NCBI GenBank assembly: GCA_003640385.1 | Contig: RCAB01000084.1 | Location: 1-64,000 of the forward strand | Direction of reading: 5' to 3' | DNA from: Setaria digitata | Lineage: Eukaryota; Nematoda; Chromadorea; Rhabditida; Setariidae | Length of the DNA: 64,000 bases | Part shown: one piece after another, positions 39,701 to 52,900 of the stretch | Position numbering within the stretch: position 1 is the stretch's first letter | Layout of the letters: each line of letters begins with the position of its first letter | Made by a program: the position numbers and the translations under genes | The notes under the pieces: model-generated | The model's input: only the letters and a program-made list of their open reading frames with translations | Database searches by the model: none | Told to the model about the DNA's origin: nothing

Positions 39701-40809
39701 CAACTTTCCGCGCCACTACTTAGAGGAAAATATTGAAAGTGGTTGTATAGCCCAAAAATTCCACAGTTCACTCAACTTTCATCCGGCAGCTCTATTGGGC
39801 TTTTTCAGACCAACACTAACTATTATTTCAAATAATCTATTATTACAATTAACAAATAAGCACTGCTTCCGAGTTTTAACATTTGCTCTCCCTCAGAACC
39901 TAATCATCGGAATTTTTTAGTCTGAAAGAATGAAAACTACGGAAAGGCGTTACTGTGTAGGTGAGAACAATATGAAAGTGAGTACAAAGTAGTTTTTAAA
40001 TACCCACCACACTGATTATATTAAAATCACTGGATGTAAACGGCCAAAAAATATGTGGCAACAGAGTAAAATATTTCGAGGCTGAGCTCAAGGACGTCTC
40101 CAAGAAGGTATTATAATTTGACAAACGTAAACATAAAAAAGTCTATGACATGTCGCGAGCACGCGGGGGGAAGAGGAGGAAACCAAGAACAGTATTTTAC
40201 TCCTAGTTATCTTTAAAAACTTTCAGCACCACTGCAAAAAAGAAAATTGAGGAAAAAGCGATCATCCGTAGTAAATCATGAATTGGAAAAGGGAAACGCG
40301 GGATATGATATACAGCAGTACTGCGAGCAAAGTTCAGGAAGTATTATCAGGAAGGAAGCACGCATGCCTAACGTCCTTCCACTTATCAGTTACTTCTTTC
40401 AGCTTAACTTCCAAACACTGCCTTATAACTCCATTTCATTAACCTTAATGACCCCTGCTATAAACTATACTGCAATCTTCTCCCCACACATGATAATGCA
40501 ATGTGCTGTGCATGCACTGCAACCTTATTTGCACTACCCCATTACAGAGAGGTAAAATACGCGCGCAATCATCGGTCACAGATGTGCATGCTGCCAACCT
40601 ACAGGTAACACTGCACTCTGTCTACCTTTCTGAGAACTACTTCAGCAAATTAGACCACTCGGTCTTATTCGTACACGCTTGCTCTGACCACGCGAGCACG
40701 CATCTCCACGCTGCATGTAGCGTGAATCTGGATGAAAATGTTATGCATTCCATCATAATTTCTATCTCGAAGGAGTCAGTTGCTGTCAACGTTGCACCTT
40801 GCCGTTCTG

Positions 40810-40873
40810 CACATTTTGTGCGTGCATTTAAAATCCGTGCAGATTTCGATTTTAAATGCACACATAAAGTGTG
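40810..40873 (+). ncRNA. candidate RNA hairpin (miRNA-like)
   Basis: A 26-base arm (40810-40835) is followed by a 12-base loop (40836-40847) and a second arm (40848-40873) that is its reverse complement at 23 of 26 positions. In plus-strand RNA two of the three mismatches would be G-U pairs and one a C-A mismatch. Size and shape fit a nematode pre-miRNA, but fold-back transposon debris is equally possible. I do not recognise a known miRNA seed. Confidence 0.3.
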
Positions 40874-40954
40874 CACGCATGAAGTTAGTTGAGAAATTTA
40901 TTTGAAAAAAAAAAGATTGGCACACTAAATAGCTGTCATCTGCACAAGCAACAA

Positions 40955-40974
40955 TGTTCTCTCTCTCTCTCTCT
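40955..40974 (+). repeat. (CT)n microsatellite
   Basis: A run of about ten CT dinucleotides in non-coding sequence, followed by GACACACTC. Confidence 0.8.
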
Positions 40975-42392
40975 GACACACTCAAGAGAGTATAGAAGAG
41001 GGGAACAAAGGGAAAAGAATGCAATTCATGGGGACCGTATAGAAATGTCTCCGAGGATGAGAGCCAACAACTACTGTTGCTTCCGAGAAAAGAAAAACAT
41101 AGACATGGGGGCCGTCTCATCCCTAAAATGGCACCAAGTCGAATTTGAAGATGTTGGGAAGTGCGGGAGTTATATACACAAATAGACGTGGAAGACATAC
41201 ACCGAGACATACGGAAAATACGGAGATATATGTACGTATCTGAAAAGGCATGCACGTGTGAAGATGTCAAACGTACAAAACGTGATGTACGTAAAGTTTG
41301 AGAGGGGAGACTCTATATGTGATAAGCAGTGCAGTTAGAAATAGAGAGAAGAGGGCCTTGAATGAGTCTTCTGCTAGGTATTAGATCACGTGGTTTACTT
41401 CTCGGGCAGTGCTACCTACCTAGTGAGTGCGAACTTAACTCACGTAAGACCGCTGCTAATATCACTCACGCAATCATGTTCTCAAGTAGTCGAATGTTAG
41501 GACATTTCAATGATAAATAAATCGTAAATTTCATGTAATTTTACTGAGAGATTTCTTGTAGCTTACTTATTTCAATCGAATAGCAAACTGATATCAAAAT
41601 TCCAAGACAGTTAAGGCCAATTCTGCAAGTCATATAAATTAATCAATCAGCAAATTACTAGCAGATCGGAACAAAAGTAAAGTAAATAGATGATAAGCAG
41701 CAGATATTCCTTAGCTAAATAATACTGTTTTCAATGCTTACTTAATTTAACTACAAAAGCTTTTCACTCGTATATGTCCCACGAATCATTGTGGAAAAGT
41801 GATGTTTATGGAAGCTCGGACTCACGACAGAATGCTTGGCCGAGAATACTGGCTCGACTGGAGAAGTTCGGTTGACAAACAAGTAGCATGGCAATAAATG
41901 TCCATTACTCGAACATTAAGCCCCAGGTACTACTACTGTGAAAAGCATAACGATCAACTGCCGAAGCACCTAGCTCCCATTTGTCAAAGCCACCAGCAAT
42001 AAGTCTAGACTACGTCAAACACGTCAGCCTTAGGCATGTGCGTCTCTTTCCTGAATGAAAGACACGTCCGCATGGCAGTAGCTCACCCAATCAATATGTT
42101 TCGCCACATGTTATGAATGGAATAGGGACCGTTTCAAAAAAGTCTGAACAATGTTCTAAAGACCAACCATTCTATGGGTACGGTGATACTTGCAATGGTA
42201 CGTGATGCGTAGGTGTGTTCCTGAACCCACGTTCCTGCACGTGTTCACGTCCACCAGGTTTTTCTATGCCCCCTCCCCCGCTCTGAGAGCAGTCGTCAAC
42301 TCAAAAAGCACATAATCGATCGACTCTATTACACATCCCCTGCCCCGTACTACCTGCCCACCTGTTCTCTCCTGTTTCGTCTCTGTAGTGTC

Positions 42393-42420
42393 TGTGTGTG
42401 CGTGTGCGTGCGTGCGTGTA
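42393..42420 (+). repeat. GT/GC alternating tract
   Basis: Repeated TGTG and CGTG units, alternating purine and pyrimidine. Similar in kind to the tract near 20.37 kb. Confidence 0.85.
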
Positions 42421-45400
42421 TTTGCGTAGAGAAAGGTCTAAGAAGTTTTGTGTTAGATCACTCATTAACGCGAGGCAACGGGCTGCTCGTTTATGCCAGA
42501 GGCAGTCTGTAAATAATCACGTTGTTGCGTCTAATTCCCAGTAATGATTAATTATTGGCAGTGATGGAGCAGTGCTCTTTTTTGTTCAGACTAAGAAGTG
42601 AAAGTTAGAGAAGCAGCGAGCTAGACTAAGTGCCCCTTAACTTCACTATAGTTAATTGCTTCTCTCTGTATGATGGAATTTTGCGAAATTGAAGAAAAAA
42701 GGAATTTAGATAAAAATAAAAGTGCAAAGAGAAAGAACTCGTTCTGTAAGTGAACAGTGCAGGCAATTTAAAATGTAAAAATTATACCTTCCAGCTGTCT
42801 TCGTGAAGTTTGATGCCTTCACGGAATGGTTCGTATTTGAGATTCTGCATAAGGCGCTGCTACGTGTCCTCCAATTCAGGGAGATTTCAGATGTCAATCT
42901 ACCCTACAGTAATCCACTCAGCTTGTTCTGCTTTTCTTTTTGTTTTAAAGAATGGTGGGGTAGTATTCGAAGGGAAGTCACCTGTCCACTCTCGACGTAG
43001 AATGTTCTGCAACTAACAAGGAGCCAGGCAAAGACTAGGATGTTTGACGATCCCCAGAAGAGTGCTCCGAGTGGCCTCAGGATTACGCATTAGACTCGAA
43101 TGAACAGTCTCTCCTGAAATTACAACCAAATGAAGTAGGCAAAGTGCTCTCAACAAATTGCTTTACTTCCCTAGAAGTCTATTCTCCTCGTCTAGCAATC
43201 ATTTCTGCTCGGCTGAACTCTCGAGATGGCTGAAGTGCTTTGATGCAGGATGAAGAACTTCCTGCCACATAATTAACACGTCCTTCTTGGACTGCTCCTT
43301 TCAGACTTCATCCACAGCTTCTGTTCCCCTTGGCTTCCCCACCTCATCTCGCCCCCGCACCTTCCGTTTTTATTCTGGAGATCGGACAGCGGGTCTTCAC
43401 AACGATTCAATCCGTGTTGAATCGGTGGGGATGCTCAGGTCCCCTCCTTCCTTACTGTCTCGATATTTAGTTACAATTTGTCATCGTTGCAGAGTAAAGT
43501 GGTGCTAGAAGAAACTTTTGGAACTATACTCAGGGTTCACCGGAAAGTGAGATGGATTCCTCCCCGGTACACTGGATGACGACAAGTCAATTAAGAAGGA
43601 TGTAGATTTGTCCCGATGTATAGCGATGTTTGCCGGATGGGCATTCCTGGATTCCTGTCTCATCGTTTTTTCCGGAGATTACAGAATCACACCCCGTTGA
43701 GTCCTCACATTTCCAGTCTTCTCACGTCAACAGTAGCACAATAATTGCCCAGTCTTTCACAGCTGCTCTTCAGTGTCTCATTCACATTGTGCTTTATGCT
43801 TTCATACCATCTCACATCCCCGTACGGGCGGGCAAGTGGCCACCCTACCCCGTCTCGTTTATTTTATCAGCTGTTGGCTGGATAGGCCGCCACTTTTTAG
43901 GGGTTGTATCATTTTTCTTCGTGAAATATTCTACATTTTGTTATAATCGAATATTACTGAGAAACAGTTATAGAAATACAGCGTGACAGTTTTGAATTAC
44001 TCGTGCATCACTTTTGAGAGCAAGCTTAGAAGCTAACTTTGACCTTTGATAGGAAGAAGCAAAAGAGATGGATATAATGAGGCTGTTTATCATGTGCTAC
44101 CGTTGCTAAATGTTGAATTATTCGTTATATTAAGGTTGGCATATACGAAGATATGAGACATTTTTGCTGATGATTAGTTTTTTTCTGATTAGCACTTCAT
44201 TTCCAGTTTATTCGGAAATTTCGATGAAACATCCTAGTGAGAGCAGGAAATTGTGAGACTCGTACGTACTCTTCTCTTTTTGCATAATAATCTGATGACA
44301 ACCCTAGTTCTAGCATATACCATCAAGAAACTGAACTCAAAACACTGAGGGATATCCTTCTCTGCACTTACTTTTTAGCAGAGAATAGCTGAAAAGGTCG
44401 AGAGATATTTCATTTTACGAAAGGTGTGGAAAAAACGATAATTTTAGGTTCTGGAGGTGGAGAAGAGAGGGGATTGGGTGACAAGGTGATGTCCCCGATG
44501 CTCTCGATGCTCCGGTGATCAACTCGAGAATGGCACAGTCCTTCACTGATCACTTCCAGTGGAACGGGGTGATGACAACAGAACAGCAATTTGATTAAAA
44601 CATTCCCTCTCGTAAACTTCCATCCATACACATAGATAGAAACGGAGGTGTAATTAAGGGACGACGACCCCTTCCTTCCCTCAATCATCTCTTCTTGCCT
44701 TTTCTTTTTTTCAGAAAGAGGGGCCATGCACATGTCACATTACTCGAACTTTCTATTCCTCAAGGAAATTCAGTGGAACGCAATTGTTATCCATCATCAA
44801 ATTACTAACATTACTCCAACAATTACCCGTCCTGAAAAGAAGATAAGTGATTCTTTCGAATTTCTCCGTTATTCCTTGTAAATTCCGTGATTGGATTCCA
44901 CTCAACACTTCAGATATCGCCTTTTCGCAACATGAGTAGGGCTGAACTAGATTGAAATATATTCCTCACCTTTGCTTGGCTAGGTAACGGATCACACTGA
45001 AGAAAACTTGCATTTTTATCTAGACTGCTTCTGATAGAAGCATGTGGTCATTTCAAGCAGATTCCTTCTTTAACCCCTCTTACAGAAAATTCATTTTATA
45101 CCTACCGGAATTCCTTCCCTCTCATGGGCTCTACGCTACCATATCAGTGGAACACAGTTATTCCTCGATAGCGACACATCGAATCCCACAATATTTGCGT
45201 TACTGGTAATGAGCATTCTCACGATAATTGCCACTCCGGCATAATCTCTCTATTGATTACTTGGTCCGTGTAATTTACCGTTCCGGAACTGAGCAGTGTA
45301 AGAAAGATCTTCTAGGTCATACGCGAGTGTAGATTCAAGATTGTAACATGTTTTCGTGGACGGGCAATAGTCTGATGTGAGAAGGTGGTGTCCGCATCGG

Positions 45401-46094
45401 CATTCCTATTTGTTTGCAGATATAACTGTGAAGCATTCCACTTCCCCTAATTACATACGGAGACGAAAACCGGAACTTTTAATATAGTTCACCTTCTTTG
45501 ACATCACTCACAGAGCTGCTCACAGTCATTCTTATCAGTGAGTTAGTATAGAGAAGCACAAGGCGAATCATTCCTGCTTACAATATTGATCCCAGCAAGG
45601 CTCTAGGCTGGAAAAGCCACATTCTGGAACGTAGTGAGAGGCAAGCGTCTAGAGAGATGCTGATGCTAAACACATGAGATGTGATCTTTTTCTTCGTAAC
45701 TTGGCCATATATAGAAATACAAATATAGACAAGCATAACTGATTGATGCCCTTGGTAGCAAAAAGGAAGAAGCAGAGGAGAAAAACTCGCTGTAGTGGAT
45801 GCAGGGATCGGTCTTGGTACCAAAAGATGCTACTTTCCGTCCGGATTAAAAAACCCTGCTATTTTTGATAGTACTACCTTGCTTATATTTATCATCATGT
45901 CTAAATGAATAGTTTTTCTTTACTTTCGAAATGAGTTGCTACCTCTTGTTTTACCTACAATAACAGTAATAAAATAAATCATTCCGGGCCACTGTCAGTA
46001 AGAATTTGAGATAAATGCAAGTGAATGATAACAATAACAGTTTGGAATAATAAGCAAATAGTTTGAAAGTAATAAAAAGTAAAATTCAACGGTA

Positions 46095-47333
46095 TCAGGA
46101 AATCTGTCTTCGTCTTCGACGGAAGAGTTTCGTTTTTTCTGACTTGGTTGCTTTTTCTAGCCCGGTAAGAAATGCCTGGGAAACGTGATTTAGAAACTGG
46201 CCAAATACTAAACCTTCTTTTCCTGGTCCACCCTAAAACATCCGGTCGTGCATTCCTTGAGCTTTGATTAAAGAAAATTCAGATTTATTGATAATTTTAT
46301 CTTAATACTATTAAACACGAGCTAGTGGTAATGAAATAATGAATTTGAATTCTCATTACACTTACGTGGAAAGTTCTGTTTCCGAAATAATACTTCGTGT
46401 TCACCTCAATTCCTTGTTTATTGTAAGTCAATGTTTCATTATTGCCATATAATTTTCCTCCCAAAAGCAGTGCACCAGCGTTGCTGGTCTCGAAAGTCCC
46501 ATTTCGTTCACTTAAAAATTTTAATTTAAACCAGAGAAGGCAGCTTTCCTTAACTTGATAGCAGTTCTTTATATTTAATTCGAAAACTTTTCATTTTCCC
46601 ATGAATAATTTAATCTTTTTTTTAACGAAATGGAATGTTTAAAATTTTTTTAAGACTTGATAATATACCTAACGACTTTCTGATGACGGGGTATTTCGAA
46701 GTTAGCATTAATATGGTTAAAAATACAAAACAAAAAAGAAAAAAAACAACATGTTTATCAATCAAATATTTTCTAATACTCCTCACATTTCAATATCAAT
46801 ATATGACACTTGATGCTATCTATATCTAGTTGATTTCTTTTTCAAACTGAGTTTTTGATGCTTTGCTTAGAAGATGAGGTTTAGAAAAATATCGCTAAAA
46901 TTAAGTAAAACTAACAAGAAGGTATGTCCAGAGATGCCACCATATCCACCGATGTCAATTCCCTGGCGAATGACCACATCTTTTCGACCGTCAGACCTGT
47001 CGTAGAGCGTCACATTCCCAAAGCGAATCGGAATTTTATATTCGCCTGGAATGCCAGTCATAATGAGTAATTGTTTTTCTTACAGGCTGACGAATTTTAC
47101 GAAAATCGATTTCAGTTTTCCGGATACACTTCCGTAGTGAGTGAGTTTCGCAACCAAAAGCGGAATCTAATTATTATCTTTCTAATTAAACCATCATTCG
47201 GTACAGCAAGAAAGAAACGACTTCCCTAATTAACCAAAATTTGCTGTGGAAGGTGCTATGTAAAAAAAGACTAAAAATTACCTGAAATAGTAACTGTGAA
47301 CCAGCTGATAATGAAAATCGATTTGTGCAGCAT
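46095..47333 (-). CDS. unrecognised secreted protein, 154 residues
   Basis: Four minus-strand exons: 47333-47282, 47045-46916, 46510-46366, 46232-46095 (TGA). Phases fit at every junction and donors and acceptors are good (for example CCAC then GTAAGTG, and GTTTTAG before exon 4). Exon 1 encodes a clear signal peptide (MLHKSIFIISWFTVTIS), with likely cleavage near residue 17. The mature part has four N-glycosylation sequons (NVT, NGT, NET, NRT), Gly-rich patches (GIDIGGYGGISG, ALLLGGKLYG), no cysteine, and a very basic C-terminus with five consecutive Arg residues before QIS. I recognise no family. The absence of cysteines argues against most small secreted folds. An alternative exon 2 acceptor upstream would add about a dozen residues. 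Secretion is inferred from the signal peptide. Confidence 0.68.
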
Positions 47334-49389
47334 TTGATGAAACTTCGACTTTTCAACTGAAGTGATTAAGTAATTGTTTCAAATAATCAAATTTAGCGAA
47401 AAATGTGACCTAATTAACGAGAAATCGCAGTGCATTCATTAAACAGCTAAAATCCTCCGATCTGTAAGCTTCAGAAGATAGGAATATTTTCGATTTCTTT
47501 TCGAAATTTAATTCCCACTTTCAAGTATTTATCATTCTTTTTTTTTAAATTCAATATGAAAAATTCGATCATACAAACATTGCACCACCAACAAGATTAA
47601 TTAACTTCTGATATACTTCAACGTTTTCCAGTGATAAGAATAACATATCAACTTGTGATCAGTGAATACAAGGAACTAAACAATCTATTAGATATTGTGC
47701 GCATTCACCACTGATAGATCTTGATTGAAGGGGATCTCATTATAAAAGATTAAAACAGTCCAATAAGGTGTCTCGAAATTCTGAAACTTTGACGTCTAAG
47801 CTTGTAAAGATCACGCTAACCCAAATAATCAAAGTCTAACTCTGTCTGAGGTCTTAATGACTTTACATGCAACGTTAAAAATTATTTGAAATTTGTTGGA
47901 TTAAGCAAAAAATAGTTCAGAAAGCCCTAAATTTTCATAAATTCAGGCCACAAAATGCTAAGATTTAGGTGTGATAAGAATTAGTGGTGAGAGTTATTTT
48001 GACACTGCACATTGCACTGTAGAGATTACTGCTTGCCCTGGGCTTGCGGTGGCCAGCTGACCGACTTATAACCACATCTAAAACAATTAATTAACTGCAA
48101 CGTATTTCACCTAGCCAGGCCAAAAATGTTACTGGACCATTCATTTGTTAGTAACTCATCGTGGCATCATTGCACAAGGAAAACAGCCATAAAAGTCATT
48201 TCTGAATGCTACCACTCTCATACATAAGCACTCTCAGTAGGCTAGATTCAAGATTTTACAGTGTCAGGTACTCCGAGGACAGAGAAGGTGTAGAATGAAG
48301 AGTGGTGCTTCACAACATCCTTTCATTTCAAATTCGCTCCGAAAATCTACTGCTGAACGACAAATTCATTTTGTTCAGTCAAAGGTAGAAGAACTTCTCC
48401 TTTGCTCCCGAACTTTCAGCTTAACGAGGCACTAACTAGAGCGAAATTTCCCCACTTATGATCTTAAGACTTAACTCAATCCACACTGCAATACACCTGG
48501 TGATATTAAACATTGCAACTGCAATTTGCACACTTTTACACAGTATTTCAAGTAAACTGTTGCGCACCTGTGTCACCCGCACTGACCATCTGTTTCACCC
48601 AAAAACTTCCCGAAAAACTTTGAGTATTAATTAAGTTAATTAAATAATAGTCGGAAGCTGCGATTCAATTGCACAATCATTTATTAAAAAACTGCCTGAT
48701 AGTTATCAAAGAAATGAATTCAGCCCGAAATGCGAAGCATATAATATTGAATTCGATAAGGCAAGCAAAAATCAGAAAAAGAAAAAGAACGAAACTGACA
48801 ACCTGAAAAATATAAATATCTTAATGAAGCAAAATATTTGTCGATGAAAAAGGGTGAAAAGAAAGAATAGTGATGCACAGCCTTTACAACCGGAACTGCT
48901 TGGTAACAAAATCGCAAACAGTTTAAGCAACAACAATGATCTTGACCTCTGAGATCGAAACATCGTAGAAAAAGTAGACCTCGAAAGGTCGAGACTGTGC
49001 AACTGTGTGAATGGAACCTGGACATTTACATACGATGTGACATCAGTATTCGTGGTTGTAGGTAATTTGACTTACAATTTACGAAAGGGAAGGAAGTAAG
49101 ATTATCTTTCCTAATAATGAGTGCGTGTTTAAAACAAATAAAAATCTTTTTATGGTTGAGGGAGCATAAAAAAACCTTTTAAAACTAAACGTCTTCCTTT
49201 AATTTTTGCAATTTCATTATATTGCTGAACTATTCGAAGCAAGAAAGCAAAGCAATTTCAATTTTCTTAGCTGAACTGAAATCCATAACGCTGCACAGCA
49301 CTGAGAAATTCCTTGCAATAAATAACACTAGAGGGATTTTAAGCCCAAAACTGTCTAGACAATTTGCCATTTTATCATTAAATGCAACT
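47334..49389. other. intergenic, no supported gene
   Basis: AT-rich non-coding sequence. Overlapping ORFs on the minus strand at 48.72-49.03 kb have many Cys, Phe and Ser residues but no splice context, and I did not call them. Confidence 0.4.
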
Positions 49390-49928
49390 TTAGTCATAAT
49401 CTACAGCTCCATTTTGTAAAAATTTGATCAGCTCATTAGGGAGCAATCGATGATAACATGACCCACTATTATCACTCCTATCGATATCAATATCACCATT
49501 TGTTTGGGATTTATGGCAAAATATCCCAACAAAGTCACAAGGACTATGACAGGGATGCAACAAAATGGAACGTCCGGCAATCCTCTTCAGCGTTGACGGT
49601 TTGAAAGTTGTAAGACCAAATAATGTTGGACATGATGGTGAAGCAAGTTCGATTAATTTTGAGCAGATTTTCAGCTGCAACTGGCATACCTGAAAACAAA
49701 TAAAATTACGGTAAGACCTGTAATATAGGTAGTCTGAAAAAAGGTTATTAAAGTCCTGAAATGTAGCAAATTTTGCCATTAGAGTAAAAAAAAGTAATCA
49801 GAATTAAAAGCACAATAACATACTCCTAGTATGGCAGCTTTGTAAGGTAGCATCCTATGATTTTCAGTGGCTCCCGTTTCAGTTGTTTCTTTATTAGTAC
49901 CAATAAAATTTTCATTTTTTGAATACAT
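49390..49928 (-). CDS. unrecognised Cys-rich protein, two exons (weak)
   Basis: Proposed minus-strand exons are 49928-49824 and 49689-49390 (TAA), joined in phase 0 by a GTATGT donor and a TGTTTTCAG acceptor. The result is 134 residues starting at an ATG (MYSKNENF). Coding frame continues a little upstream of this ATG, so more 5' exons may exist. The second exon has seven cysteines in groups (VCQLQLKIC, SPSC, HPCHSPC, FCHK, GSCYH) and an acidic DIDIDRSD stretch. I do not recognise a domain. The coding character of the second exon is fair and of the first moderate. A possible further exon lies at 51343-51136 with a GTAAGT donor. Confidence 0.38.
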
Positions 49929-52900
49929 ATCGCTCAGCGCACAATTTATCACCGATATTTGTCGTTTCGCTTAACGCTACAAATTAAATTGCAACAGTAC
50001 AAAATAATTGATGATTTCAAGTAAAGTTTGAATAAGTTTAAAAAACATTAACTGAAAGTTTCTACACAGCTGTGGAACTAAAATCATTGTTAAAAGGAAC
50101 AGTTTCGTAAGGTAAACCATTTCTTTCTGAGACTTTGCAACCTTTCAAAGCCTTAGAAGTCTTAGAAACTAATTTCGTTATTTACTTGCTACAGACATTT
50201 ACTCAGTTACTTTAGTAGTAAGTGGTGCATTCTTCTATTAGAAATTTTTATAGCAAACAATCGAAAATTATTGAATTAAAAAGAAAATTAAAAAAGTATG
50301 CATTTCTTAACTTTAGAGCATACCGGCGGTTACTTTTTGATGAAATGAAATGTTACGTTGAACAATTTCTCAAACAAAAGAACATACCTGGAATATAATA
50401 AATTGCAAAATTTTTGATAATGAGCACTTGTTCATATCCAAAACACATAATACTCCTCAAGCAATAGAAAGGGAGTTTTAGTTGAGAATCGACGAAGAAA
50501 AACAGACAAAAAAAGGAAATGTCAAAAATTGAAAATTCGAGAAATTTTTTTCATCAAGTCACTTTTTCACCACTTAGCTGTTATTTCAATTTTCCATCAC
50601 TCATCCATCCTTCGTCTTCCACACACAACTACATACTCCATTTCTTCCATCTTTGCTTTTCGCAAATTCCCAACACAATGAGTCGGGAACTGTTCTGGTA
50701 ACAATTTAGCGAGAACTATCAAAATTCAGATGAGACTGCACTATATGAATCTTGCGGGAAATCTGATTTTGAGATGAGTTCAGCTATGGAAGTTCAGATA
50801 CCTAGGTAGTGATAGAGCCAGCTGATAAACGGCATGAGGGGATGTTAGAATCCGAACTGCAATAATTTTCCAGGGAACTTTTGTAAGCGATCTACTTCAC
50901 AATCATTCCAGAATTGTTTTTACTGGGGAATTTATTCAGCCCACTCTCCTGTTGCTTTCCGTTTACTAAAAATGCATCAAAAATTTTCGGAATGGTGGTC
51001 TTCGTATTTTCTCACTACTATAACTATTAATCGTTTTTGGTAGTGACATTAATTAATCCCACTAACTTTTTAATTTCTTAATTTCGAATTTTCTAGGCTT
51101 CCTATTTAGTCTGAGTAAATACACATTAATGAAACTTACCACTGAGCAGTAGTTGCAGCAGAAAGTTCCGCTAAGATGTTTTGAAAATTCGGAAATTTGT
51201 ATGAAAAAAGAAAGTGTTTGTTGAAGGAAAATAATATAAAATAAATGGGGACATATGTATGTGAAAGTAATTACGGAATGAGAATTTGCTAACAAGCCAG
51301 AAATGATGACTGATTTAGGCAGGAGCGAACTGGAATAAATCAACCTTAGGCTGACATTTTGTTAATCGCTTTTCAGGCACACTGCGCTCATTTATCGTTT
51401 CTGATGGTAAATCTAGTTAACTTCTTGCTGATTTTTTAGTCCTTTTTGATTTTGTGTTTTCTAAGCTCCCATTAGCCTGAGGAAATAATCATCAATAAAA
51501 ATTATCGGTAAAGGTGAAACTCATAAACTTCCAGGATATCAAGTGGGGAAGCGAACAAGCACTTTCAACATTAACAAAACTCTTTAATCAATGCTTAGGA
51601 CTCGAAGAAGAAGAAGAAGACTCAAACCTAAGTAGAAGAAATACATAATACTCAATAAGCCGTTACTAATATACGTGATATTTTGGCGAGGTAGCATGCA
51701 AGTGTCTCGGAGGAAGAACATAATCATTATTGGTGATCTGATCACTTACTTCGATCTTACTATCAGTGACTCGCTTTAGCAATGGTGAATCAAACTGAAG
51801 TAAAGTAACAGTGGACAGGAAGACTAGTTAAGGTTCATTACGAATTTGTCTACCTTCTTGATACACGGGAAGATAGCAAAATGCAAGGAGACAGGAGAGA
51901 AAGTGTTAGGTTGTTAAGCATAGTGCAACTGACATCGATGCAAGAGCACCTTGGTTTACTCACTTTAATACACTAATCGAGATGTTTGCTCGCTTATAGA
52001 ATAATTTGAAGTGAAGTAGTACTGGCAGTGTTAATTAGTTAAAACAACAAATATTGCTGAAAGTGTCAACTGAAGACAGCAACTAGATGGGCTGAGGTAA
52101 TAACTTCGCCCTTCAATCACTGTACTAATTAATCTCATTGTAATTAAGCCAGTGACGTAATTAAGCCATTTCTGCTGCACATTAATATTCCAAGGGAAAA
52201 TTCAATGGCAGTACATGTAATAAAGTTTCATTTCTGCTGAAAAGGTTTTTTGGGAAAAGAATAGGGTAAAAGGGTCGGTGATTTTAATTATTTCATAGGA
52301 CTATTGGGAGATGGATAATGCAGGACAGATGATTCAGGGAGATATATTTGTTTGTAATTAGTTTCGTTGAGTAACTCATTTGAAATGAAACGAGTTATAA
52401 AATTATTGGAATTATTAAAATGACACAGAAATTACAGAAGTTTCGATAGGATTAGTTATCATTAAAATAGAAGCACTTATTCAGATTCAAACTAGAAGTA
52501 GTGACTGTAAGTGGGATTTGTGAATCGGTAATGATAAAGCAACTCAGATAAAATTATTCTGATCACTGACCTATAATTCCTGTTGCACATTCTCTCCAGT
52601 TTATGCTCAATATCGAAATCGGATAATCATTAATTCGAGAATATTAGACGAAGAAGCAACACCGCGTTTTTCTTCTCAGGTCCAAAATTCTAATAATTGC
52701 AACGATTCATAATGAAAAAAATATAACAAATTAAAATGTCGTGTGAACAACCACTTCATGGAAACAACAATAAAAGGGAAATTGTTTGTAATAACGGAGT
52801 CTTCTGAATTATAAAAGTTAAGATTCTCCTCATGAGGGAATCTTTTATCTGTGCAGAAGACCTTTGCTTGATTCTTCACTTTTAGGTTTCGTTCTGGTTT

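Larger units (their letters stand above)
35459..46094. other. second gene-poor region, 5' of TBL1
   Basis: No gene that I can support. It includes the TBL1 promoter side, a 27-base A run (36729-36755), a GC-richer patch at 37.8-38.25 kb open in several frames, a hairpin at 40810-40873, a (CT)n tract near 40.95 kb, a GT/GC-rich tract near 42.4 kb and a GC-richer segment at 42-45.8 kb with ORFs up to about 118 codons on both strands. These ORFs lack splice context or recognisable domains. Confidence 0.45.

Noticed and set aside
43287..43986. ORFs of 73 and 118 codons in the GC-richer segment
   Set aside because: No domain, signal peptide or splice support; GC-richer sequence alone lengthens open frames.
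48720..49025. Overlapping Cys/Phe/Ser-rich minus-strand ORFs
   Set aside because: Two overlapping frames have similar composition and no splice context, consistent with a compositional artefact.
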